The notes beneath the pieces were generated by a model. The model searched no databases. It saw only the letters and a list, made by a program, of their open reading frames with translations, and was not told the origin of the DNA. Below, one piece after another: positions 14,201-26,200 of a stretch of 64,000 bases of DNA (the stretch's first letter is position 1; each line of letters begins with the position of its first letter). Made by a program: the position numbers and the translations under genes. Origin of the DNA: Schistocephalus solidus (Eukaryota; Platyhelminthes; Cestoda; Diphyllobothriidea; Diphyllobothriidae); the NCBI GenBank assembly GCA_017591395.1, contig WEDG01000379.1:19623-83622 (forward strand), written 5' to 3'.

Positions 14201-17200
14201 TTTAGCTAATAAGCCGTTGGTGCTTTAGCCGGACTGACTGAATAATTATAACAGAAGCATGAGAAGTTCTACGAATTACTGAAGAACGAACGAAAAATCG
14301 GATGGGAAGGATTGGCAAGGCGAAGGCTCCTTTCACACTTGCTAAGCATATTTAACGTAGCTTCAACGATTCTTCAAGCACTTTAAGGGGACTTGGCGTT
14401 TGGATCACTGCATATGGATGATCAGTGAGAAATTGACATCTTTTGAAACAAGCAGGTAATGCTGGAGAAATGGCGATCTCGCACGGCTTAGTAAATGTGA
14501 CAAGACAGGCTCCAATGGCCAATCCCTACTTGATTTGCTTTATAAACATTACTGTTGATTGGGAAAATCAAGCGATAACCCTTATTTCTGAAACCAAAGA
14601 TGACCAGATGTTCTCTTGTAATTGCAGAGGAATATTGACAGAGGACACAGAAAGGTATCAGACGTTCGTCCGAGTCTGCAATTTTTAAAAATTATCATAC
14701 ATTTCACGGGGTATGTATTGCATAAAATTACATTACAGACCTTTTTAGCAAAAGTTTAATTAAAGGCAAGGTCTGATCGTTGGAACGAGAATTAGCTTCG
14801 CCCAACGTTGCGGTTTCACACTTTAAAGCACCCATCAGCGAAAACCGAAAATAAGGATGACATACACACAGGGGCTGCTGTATTTAGAAAACCTACCCTA
14901 ATTAGCAGCCCCATTGGTGTATTCACCATCCTTATCTTTGACACTCTTCGAATGAAAATCCGAAACGTCATAAGAAAAAATATCTGGTTCCAGCGATCGC
15001 ACCTTTTTCTTTCCAACTACCTCTTAGAACTCGCCTTCCGGATTCTATCAGCAGTGTGGTTAGTTTATCGATGCTTAAAATTTGCTCACGGTAGGATCTT
15101 GCAGTCTCTTTGAGTGACTGCCCTCATCAGACTGACAAAGATAGCAACAAGGCATGACATGCATATATACATAAGTGGCCTAGACAGATATGATCAAGTG
15201 GACACCAGCATAAGGGGATAATTCTTTTGCACAGTGCATATAAACGGCTAAACTGGTCAATACTCAGAAAGAATAAACCGAATCACCTTGTTGGATTTTT
15301 TGTGAGCTGATTCATCAGCTGCATAAACAGCTCATCGCGCAGGAGCGGACAGTTGAGTGCTGAACCAAATAGTAGGTCTGTCAGAACAATGGCCGGCACA
15401 TCTTTGAGCGGTAGCGGAACCTTTTCGCAGTCGCCCATGTATACTTGGATAATACAGAAGGTGAGCACTGCTGCCTCGTAGATTTTACGGTTCGCCGTTG
15501 CGACTTCGCAAACAAAAGGGAACTTCAGGGGAAGGCGCGAATGCTGCAGGGTGTTTAATGGCGCGGTAGGGGTTGACGGTGTCCTTTTGTCAAAAGTAAA
15601 AACGAGTAGCTTAAGCGATTGATAATGTGAGGATTTCCCAATGAAATTCAAATGAATGCGCTCAAACGACGTGCTAAAACAATCTGTCGCTTCTTGAGCA
15701 ACTTTAAAACCCCATTTGAAACGGAATTCTCAATTAACCGCAGGCGAAAGGATAGTACACGGATTGAAAAAAGCCGTGGGGAGGGAGCCGCAGTGCCGGA
15801 TGCCACTCAAGTGCAATGCTCGACCACTCAGCTGTCTACTCGTCTAGCCGCTGTGATAAATTCTCAGTAGCGTGGACGTAGGTGCCCTAGTCTTAGAATG
15901 AAAAGCGTGTCAAACGGAGCTGGTGTCGTAATCCGTGTACGTGAGCGACCAACCTGTAATTCATCTTTTGATTGGCGAGTAATATACTCTTCAGCAGAAC
16001 ACCCACAAAATGGGGGCGGGGAAAGTATGGGTTATTTGATACGGAGAATAAAATAGCGAAAATCAGTTAAGGAAATCTCATGAAAACACAGATACTTATT
16101 TCCACTGTTCCTTTGTTTAACTTTTCCAAAGTAAACGCAACAGGGTGCGCGGCATGCGAAGTGCATCAACCAGAATGGTGGCAGTATTTTAGTTTCAACG
16201 ATACACAACCGCTGGACAAAAGTTGTTCCGACAACTAATTAAATTTGTTACGGTACTCATCCTTAAATTGACATACTCGAATATGTCTCCATCAACTGTC
16301 ATATACGCAGAGCTGCCACTAATCTTAAGGCCACCAATATGATTATAAGTGAATACGAAGCCCACCAGAAAAAGTTACTGGTAAGAGAGGCTAATAAGCA
16401 GACCGCTCCAAACAGGGGATAATGATCATTGGAACGAAAGTATGCCTACCCAAAATAAGGTCAACTTTACATGCCAGATGCCAGAGCCACTGGTGGACAA
16501 TGCATTAATAATAATGAGAATAGGGACCTATCATGAGGATAACAAGCCAGAAAGAGTGCAACCCAAAATCGTTTAAGAATTTTATGTCAGGTTAGGATTA
16601 TTGTTTAGTATGCAAGCATCATGTAAGCTTGAAAACAGCATGGAAAAATGTATGCTTTTTGTGATATTACGTCCTCGCTATCCAGCTAAACACAAACACT
16701 AACAGACAATAAAATTGTTGATTTTATCTGCCCTGGTGCTCAGCATCGGATTTTAACTTAAGCATTAAACAATCTGCACAAATCATTATCAACCTGTGTA
16801 TGCGCATACAGTACATTTAGTTTGCATTTAAAAAAACAGAAAAACTAACGTTGATCTCCTGGCGGCCTCATGCTCCAAAATGTGCGTTGATGAAAGTCGA
16901 TCGTGGCTGCCAGGCGCATCGATGTGGCTACGGCTATTATTGCAAAAAAATGCCTCAGTCAAGCTGACAGGCCGAGTGATTTTCGGGGTCGGGCGTTTGC
17001 GCAGTTTTTCACCAAGGCAACCGATTTTGCTTAACCAGTCCTGATTGTCGGCCGAACTAATGAGCTGTGAGAAAGCGTTAATGAACTCGGGCTTCGGTAC
17101 GCCGAGCGTTGGGAGCACATAGATATGGCTGATGGGGAACCATCCGGTTTGAAGAGTTCGTCGATTTTCGCCGCAACAGAACCCGTCTTGCACAGCACTC

Positions 17201-20200
17201 CCGCCGGATGAGGGATGATCAGAGGCCGGGGGTCTCGGAACTCCAATTGGCTCTACTTTTGGGTCTAGTTCCCAGCCCAAACAATCCAAAACTAGGACGT
17301 CTCCAGGCCTCAACTGAGCGGACTTTCGATCACCGACTACATTTAAGGACACAAGTAATAGACCAAAACATTATTTCACTGATAAGAAAAAAATAACGAA
17401 AAATTACATTTGCGAAATAAGCAACTTTACAGAATACTGCAAATAGACAGTCAAGCGTATAAATGTACTTGAGCATACAGGTTTCATTTGCAGATGTTCA
17501 GAAAAACCGACAGTGTCCACCACATGCCCAATGGGGGGGGGGGGGGGCAGGACGGTGACTAGCGCGACCTCTACTGACCCTCCTCGTACCGACGTCAAGA
17601 CGACCGTAGGTGGGCGCGGATGAAACGGATGACAAAGCCAGACAGTCCATTTACGTGTGCTGGTATCTACTGCGTGCTCTAGGCTACTGTAAAGGCGATT
17701 TCAAGTTCACAAGGGAGAGTGCTATTAAGACAGTCATTATAACACAATACTCACTCCTAATTGGACTGGATTTTGGCGTCACTTGACAGCCCGCCAAGCC
17801 AGAACCTTTAGTGCACTGTGATAGGCTCGTGCCTATCGGTCGGCTTATAATGAGGAATGCGACGATGTGCTGTGAGGATCGACACCCCAATGCCAGCCTC
17901 ACTCTTTCTCGCTCCTCTTTTCCATGGCCCCTTCGACTGTCGCAGCCTTTCACACAACCGGTACTGGGATCGACTGCTATGGCCGACGCTGCATGAGACT
18001 GGGGTCTAGGCGTGCGGCAGAATTGCCTTTTGAGAAACAGATCGACCGTTTTTTAAACCCTTCTGCAAACGACCGATCGGATCTCGGAATTGATCGCATG
18101 ACCTCATAATCTGAATTCAGCACCAAAACATTGGTGACTCCAAGCTATCATGGAAAGCGAAGCAAGGCATATATTTAAGGAAATGTTGACTCAGCGTAAC
18201 TCAGAAATCTTGAAATTCGTTCTTGCTATTTTTCTGACGCAGGAAACAAAAGTATAGTAATACAGTAAGATCATGGTATAGTGACACCTCCTAAGTGCAG
18301 CATCAAAAACGCCCGTATCTCCGATTTGTATAGTCCGCGGAGTTACTAATTCACATTGACCTGAGAATGCGCTAAGGCGTAAGGAAAGTTGCATTTACAT
18401 CAGAAGAGTTGAAGTAATTCGGTGAACTTCAATATTAATGGCACATTCTAAGTACTTTCTAGGACACACATGAAATAATAAATGTAACTTAACACGGCCT
18501 TCTCTTACGGTCCGAAGCGCAGAATTCCTTCATGGCGACCGCGTATCTGGATTGCTGGCGCAGGCCTGTCAGTAGGTAGACCAGCACATCCTTAATGTCG
18601 TCAGCCCTGTTTGTCACACATCTGTATTCTTTCGTCCAGACAGTTTGGATGGACAGAACTTTTGACAGGCCTTCACCCATTCTTTCAAAACAAGGCAAAA
18701 AATACGTTCAGCTCTCATAGAATCGGTTAGGCGGGAAAAAGCACAATTTAAAAAGACAATTTCTTGAAGAAAATTTGGAGGACTGAGGCGAATTTGTTGG
18801 CAATACGATGTTAATAGGTGTTGTGTCAGATTTCCACAGAATTAATTTGACCTAATTGTGAAGACCTCGGCGGCCTCGGTGGGATTCGAGCCCATAAATG
18901 AAAGACAAAGGCTTGATTACAGCAAACACTCTGGCCACCTGAGCTACGAGGCCCCACCGGGAACCATGGTTCCAGTATTGAGTGGACTCAAGCCTTGCCT
19001 TTGCTGTCATAGGTTTACATCAAACTAATGCCACTGAGTTTTTCACAACTGAGACAGGTGAGTTATTCAAATCCGCAAAGAACACCCATTACTTAAGTGA
19101 ACCTGGTAGACATTTGGCGGATTGTAGATTCATTGATAAGGAAATCCTGCTTGGGCAGCTAGCTTGCCGTACCAGAGTTGGCCTGGCGGGTAACTTGATT
19201 AAAATCACGGCTCCCAATGGGATGGCATGGGGCTGAATCCCAACAAGGGGAACGAGTTTCTCGAAATTGGGTCAAATGAATAAAAATAATAGGTGTTAAG
19301 TCTTTCGCATTCATTTCGCGATTTTTCTTCCGGATTGGTCATTCTTCGCCGCAAATTTAGTCCATAGTACACCTTCAGGACCGCTTTCTTTTAGTAATAA
19401 CAGCGCACGAGCCTTTGAATACAAGTTTACTCGTTGTAGAAGGATTTTAAAAAGCCAATTCCTTGAAGACAAGTTTTAGTAATAGACTCACGGGTTTACG
19501 CACACAGAATGAATCTCCACGAAATTCAACACTGTCTGGTGTTTTCCACTCTCATCGTACAAATGGACTCCGTTGCTTTCAATCCCAAGTATCGCATCGT
19601 AGGAAGTGGTATCGTCAACCAGCACCTTAACTTCGAACTCGCGGGTGAATATTTCCACCCACTGCAACTTTGCAAAAGTGACAATTGTCTGACGCATGCC
19701 TTCTATGGTGGGTGATGGATAGCGGTTTTGAAGTTCACGGAGAGCCTAACAACAGGAAAAAATTTAGATAAACATGACTATGAAAAGGAACTGCGTTGAT
19801 TACGAAGAAGAGAAGCAAATACCATAGCCGCGGCAACTGCAGTAAGGCGAGTGACGATTCAATCATAATGGGCGTTATTGCGGAATCATTGCGCCTGAAA
19901 ACAATCGCGTACGTTCGTTGAAACCAAAAATTCCTCGAAGGGTGAAAGACCAAACAGCGAAGGATACATGATAACCATAAAAAGCAGAAGCCGATGAGCA
20001 GCCGATTCACTCCACTCTTCCGGATGTTCTTTGAATACTTATACCCAAACAGTTGCTCTACTATTTGAATACCCCATTCCACAATAAACATACTGGTTAC
20101 ATTCAGGCCCAACTACTTCAGCTGATGTTCACGAGTGAATGTTGTGAGGTTGGGACAGGTCGTAGTTGTATCAAAGGCCATACTAGGATTTTGATTTCAA

Positions 20201-23200
20201 CTGCTTTCAGCATTGTCTGATTAGTGAACGCAGCCGCATTTAATGTTAATATTTAGAACAGGTATGAAACGGATTTTCCTGAGGAAGTTCTTTCAAGTAT
20301 ACCAATTTTTTTCTGAGAAAAAGAAAAGGCATAAGATTAAAAATCTGGAACGATAGAATCCACAGGGGTAACAATTTAAGACACGTTGATGAGCCAAGTC
20401 CCTTGTAGGTGCGTTAAATAGCGCTTCCACGAACTTTTAGTTAGCACCTGCACTGAAGGCACGATAAATCAATTAAACCGGTAGACCAATAAAACCTACA
20501 CGTTGAATTCAGGGTAATCTAAAGACTTAGCGTACCTGCCAACTTCTCATGAATTCTGATCATGCTGTTGCAAAACATAAGTCTTAAATAATCAGCATGT
20601 TTATCATTTGCAAGAAATCTTCCACATATATCCCTTCACTACAGATACTACACGGGGATACGAGTCCACGTTCGTTCAATCTTCGCCAAATAGGATCAAG
20701 GATGCCTTTTTCGTTCATATTCTTGAAAACATTTGGAGTAGAATGCAAACGTGATTTCCTTCTGAAACCTCTCCGAAGTGACCGAATTCGGTACCGACCT
20801 AACCTCAAAACGTCTTCTTGAATGAAAACCCTTGCTGCCATGATGCACTGGGCGAATTTTAGTTTATGTATGCGAAACATAATAAAACGAATGTGTAGAC
20901 CGAACTAGAGTCAGTATCCAACTCACCGTACCAACAACCTTTTGCCAGTACTTAAGGTCGCAGTCTGCACTGAGAATTTCAGCTAGCCAGGAATTAATGT
21001 CCGCAGAATCACCAACCCTGTCCAACTGAGGATTACTCTGCATATCGGTATGGAAGAGACGGAACATGCTTGCAAGCAGAAAGGCCAATTCGTGTTCCTG
21101 AATATGCAGACAGAAAAGCTTCCTTATACTCTAAAACTGGGCCATGAAAGTATGGAAATGCGTGCATGGTAAGGAATCATTGTGTTCAAATTTAATTGCG
21201 TAGATAGAGTAATAAATCCACCCATTAATGGCAATTGTACTCGTTAAAGAGTGCCTCACGCAAATCATGGATCTGACAAAACGATGACAGACAAGGAAGC
21301 CCATTTGACTAGATAAACTGTTTATTTATTCGCATACACCCAACCCAAATTGAACTTCGGGCTTAAGGTGGACCCCGGAGCCTGCTTGACATGGCTCCAC
21401 GTTGAGATCCGCTGAAAGGCTACCGACTAGGACAGCTGCCAGCTCATAGCTACGGATGGCACTCAACAAGCTCTCAAGAAAAATTCAACTTTCTAGTAGT
21501 ACAGCGAACGCTATTGTCTAGTGGCCGAATGACTCCAGGGAAAACCTAGAAAGATTGGATATTTCCATTTGTTTAGGTATATGCAGTTAAGGCATTGAGA
21601 AGGGTGAGCCGACCAAGCTCTCCGAAATGTCAGCATACGAAGAAAATTGTTCCGGTGAAAGCGCCTTATTTCTCAAATTTCTCAAAATCGTTCTTCCGTT
21701 TGAAGGGCGTAAATATTTTAGTCCCTGATCTTTAAGGTCGAGTGGAGTCTTTCCTGACCCCTTTGCTCGCCTTAGGTGCGAAAGTTCGTTCATCGTAAGC
21801 GTAAGTGTTAAATTACTGATCGTTATTAGGCGAAAGATCGGACATCAGTATAATCGCTCTTTAAGACGGTAGTTTCCCTTCTCATGTAGTCTTCTGTTAC
21901 TCCGTGTAAGAAAGATGCCAATTCGGAAGGTCATCAAATGGAACATTATTCTCACCGAATAGGGAGAGTGTGCTAGACGTTGCCGTTCAGTAAACGCACA
22001 GGCAAACAATACCCCCTTTAGTAACTTATCCTGCTCGCAATCGATTTCAACTTAAAAAGGACAATATGAAGCACTTTATTTCGGACATCTTTGAGGGAAT
22101 CGACTAATTAAAAAATTTTCAGGTAACCTTGCCTTTAACTAAAGTGAATAATATGGAGCCATGTGGATTGTTTCAGTCTGACAGAAAATACTTCGGGATT
22201 CACTTAAGCACTTAGCGCATCGGGATAGGTTATGCGAGTTAGATTTATCATAGTAAGGAAAGTACTAATTTGCTGTGAGGATGGCTTCGCTCCCTCCCTT
22301 GCCTCTCTCATGTACCAGTCGACTGTCCAAGGGCGTTAGCTAAGTGGTGATTAAAAAGGATGAAGCCAATTTCCTACACCTAGTATCTTCAAAAGCAATT
22401 TTGATAAATATTCTGGATCGAACTATCGGATAGAAGGCATATGTGAAAGTTATCTATGGACACAGTTGGGCTAAAAAGGACAGAAAGTTGGATTTTAAGA
22501 GGGTCTTGAAGGCCTTCAAAGATTTTCCTTGGAGCCGTAGATACGCAGAGTACACATACCTCAAGGGATTCGTGCGCCTCCGTAAAGCATTGTTGGCAGA
22601 CCTGGTAACATATGAGGGTTGTAGCAACCGGGTCGTATCTAACGTCATGCCATGGCGCGAAAATCGTCTTCCTGATAGAAAAAGACCATGGCAGTTCTGA
22701 CTCCTCTAGACCTTGGCTCCGCGCATGTTGTTCACAAAAGGAGATTGTGTCGAATAAGTGTTTCGGACCCGAGGAAAGTGAGTAGGACTATAAGAGACAA
22801 TCCAAAATGGCTGACTGCTTAGAAATGGGTTACCAGAAAGTAGATTAGTTGATATTTTACGAAGTTTCAAGATCAGGTGAGGTCCGTTGCCACGTCGGTA
22901 AATCGAATAACGATTCTTGCGCATAGCCACTGGATGCGTTTCTGACAATCTTATGGAGGTAACTTAAAAGGAATAACTTTGGATTTCTCCTGACACAATT
23001 TTAACAAAGGGCAATATCCATCACTGTAAAGAATTATAGGACACTTCCGAAGTGCTTAGAAGTAACTTCCTGCTCCAAATCTGATCACGGCTGTTACGGC
23101 GGTTGAGCCCTCACCTTATTCTCAGCAAAATTACGCACGCGCACCTTCGCATCGATTCAGGAAAAGTGTGAATCCCCTGACTCGGATGTGGTAATTCAAC

Positions 23201-26200
23201 TGAAAACTGAACTCTCATTGTCCACACTGGTGCCCACGTTTACATTCTTCTCACACATATGCCAACTTAGGTTGTAAAATTCGATAAAAATAAAAATATT
23301 TCTGAAAAAGCAGCAAATAGCACCAGGATTTCAGCGTGAATCCTCAATGTGTTTCGGGAGTCAAAAAAAGCAACGATCGTCAGTTTCTGATAGACATAGA
23401 ACGGAAGATGGTGGGTATCGGTTAGTTGAACCCCTGCAGGACAGGGCAATAGCAACGCCCATACCTTACTACACGTGGCAAATTTCAGGAAGGATATCTG
23501 TTCCCGTGTGTGCATAAATCCTAAACCAAACCTTAAACGCAACCCTAATGGCTAACATAACCCTAACTATAAGTTACCTGGAGTTGTGTGCAAAGCTGTC
23601 TGTAGTACGGGACGTTCCTATTCCCCACTCCTGCCGGCGAGGGCGATCAGGGGAACTCCATAAGACAACAGCTGAGCACACGCGAGGCACGCCTGACAAA
23701 CCGGAGTCTTCTAGTTCGTATTCGAGATGCGCGAAAATGTGCAAATGTGCGAGGACGAACTCAAGCAAACGTAAGGCTGAACAAGTTCGTGCATGTTTTT
23801 TTCCTTTTGACCAAAAACTGTTTATTTCGGACAAAGCTTCAGAACCTCAGGGTTGGCAATCATAGGGTTTGTTGAGGCAACGTTAGTCTACGAGTGTGAG
23901 AATTCCAAACGAAGACTTCAAAGTTGAAGGAAAAGCCGATGTTATATTGAAGGAGAATACCGACAAAAGCGCTGGAGACTGAGATGACCATCTTGGTTTA
24001 TTAGCCGTCGCCAATCAGCCTTACCTAGACCTAGGTTTACGGCACCTGTGTCTAGAGCGTTGGCTGTACTAAAGCCTTCCATTTGCTGGCGTGGGTTCGA
24101 ATCCCACCGAGGCCGCCGAGTTTTTCACAAGTGAATCAAAGGATTTATTAAAATCTGCCAAAATCCTCAACTGACAAATGTTTGGTAATTTAAACTCGTG
24201 AGTTGCAGGACGACATGCGAAATATATAAAACGCTGGAGATTTTCAAAACCAAATGTCGTCCTTGGATGTTTTTAAATGATTACTATGTTTCTTAGGCCT
24301 GTCAGTGGCATAAGACAATGTGTCACACTGTCATTTAAAGTCTCTTCAAATCGTCCAGAATTTCTACTTCATGCAGTATTTGATTTTTTGTGTGATACCG
24401 ACGCATTATACGGTAATGCAAATAAAATAGATCTTTGCAATCGCACGCTCCAAAGTTTCTCATAGACCAAACAAAAAGGCACCCTGTTGATAAACATTAG
24501 TAAAGTAATGTTAAGAGACAAGTGGTAGGTGCTAATGATTTAGCTTCCCTGAGCCCTGATAGCAAAGAAAACTTGTCTATTTTCAAAGGATTTAATTTAG
24601 GACAACGCACGTATTGTCCCAACAGCTGATACTGCAAACAAAATCTCAGGTTTTGATAATGACTTGGATCTGTTTGGCTGTCTTAGTAATCTGACTTTTA
24701 TTAGTTCTCATCTGACCAGCCAAGATTGGTAAAAATGGAGGCCACTGTTCCCTGTGCTGGCTTTACAAGCAAAGGAGTTAACATAGACTGTGTAAGCTTA
24801 ACGATCAACAGTTTACCTTCTCGAAAATATTTATGAATATCTCGAAGCCAAATGTGTCCTGCAGACAAATTGCCTTGAAGGCGTTCGTAGACAGCTCTTC
24901 TACCGTGACAGCGGGGTCCACCTTGATCTTGACCTGTGTGTTGTCCGCGCAGTGAATGTTGATTACCAGACTTTGTTCTCTTCGGCCGCCCTGAGTTCCA
25001 TGTAGCTAGGCGGTTTGGAGCGTGTGCCTGTCTGATGCAGCCGGTTGAGTCGCTTCAAGCAGGCCCTCGAAAAACTGGAGGGGTTGGCCTTGAGGTACTC
25101 CCTCAGTGGGGTCTCAAAATGTATTGGTGGAAAGCAACTCGCGCAGAGGGACAGCAAAACCCAACCTAAAGTCCAAGAAAAGTGTTCAAAGCTCAGGTTC
25201 GTTACTTTGAGTCATGAATATTACATGTGGAGAGTACGCTTCACAACAGTCATTTAGATTTCCATCGGCAGATCTATGGCATGCTTGCGACAGAGGAAAA
25301 GTATAAAATGCGGTCTATAGAAGAACCCGAGGACGAAGAATTCATAGGGAGATAAGACTGCAGTACAACTTCCCTCCGTGCTTGATGAAGTCTAATATGT
25401 AAGTCCAGTGAACAAACCCTTTAGTACGGGACTGGTAGTAAGAATGGATCGAATTGGTGGGGCAAAACTGACGGTAGACTAAGGAATCCGGGACGGGAAT
25501 AGTAAAAACAGCAATATAATCCGTAGCGTTGTTTAAATACTTTAAATAGACCCAATGCAAATAGCACATAAAGGTGAGGATGACTTGTTTTATCAGTTAG
25601 TCAGAACACGGGGATAGGAACCTCCTGCAAAGCCACAGGCATTGCGCCCAATTCCGGAGAAGCAAGCGTTAGGATTAAGGTGAGGTTTCGGGTTAAGGTT
25701 GGGGTTAGGCTCAAGGCTAGGGTTAGGGTCAAAGTTAGAGTTGGGAATAAGTTAAGGGCTAAGGTTCCTTTTAGTGTTATCTGTGGGGTTTAGGTTTGAG
25801 ATAGGGCTAGGATTCAGATTAAGGTTATAGTTTAGTTTTATGTTAGGGGCAGTGTCTGGTTTAAGCTACAGGATTTCTGACACTTCCTGAAATTTATCAC
25901 AAGGCCAACAATCGTGAGGGGGCGGGGTTTTCCTATTCGCGTGTCCCGATTAGGCGGTAATACAAGTCATCCATACCCACGTACATGCAAGCGTACGATC
26001 GCAGGCTCATTACCTCCTACACGAATTGGGCGGGGGGTTAACCAGCAGGTAATATCTTAAAGTGTTTACGAAGGAGCATATACAGATGAAACACCGCCAC
26101 AGACATCAACTCTAAGCTCAGGAAAGCAGCGCGAAGGCAGCGTGCTCAACTGAAAACAATGGACATCGAAACCGCTAAGAATAACTCTAAAGTTATTAAG

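Noticed and set aside
18861..18957. Functional tRNA gene
   Set aside because: The acceptor pairing is good, but the anticodon stem is imperfect, the variable region is odd, and the same head-plus-tail occurs elsewhere; it is a SINE.
20584..20880. 98-codon minus-strand frame just after exon 19
   Set aside because: Exons 19 and 20 join in phase and in alignment without it, and it has no family match.
22443..22700. 85-codon plus-strand frame
   Set aside because: It is the antisense shadow of myosin exon 18.
24930..24965. A 33-nt mini-intron (GTAATC...ACACAG) as an alternative to the frameshift in exon 17
   Set aside because: Splicing it leads to a TAG within about a dozen codons and removes residues that fit the F1 lobe; a one-base deletion explains the data better.
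25670..25860. True telomere or chromosome end
   Set aside because: Words are degenerate and unique sequence continues on both sides, including myosin exons.
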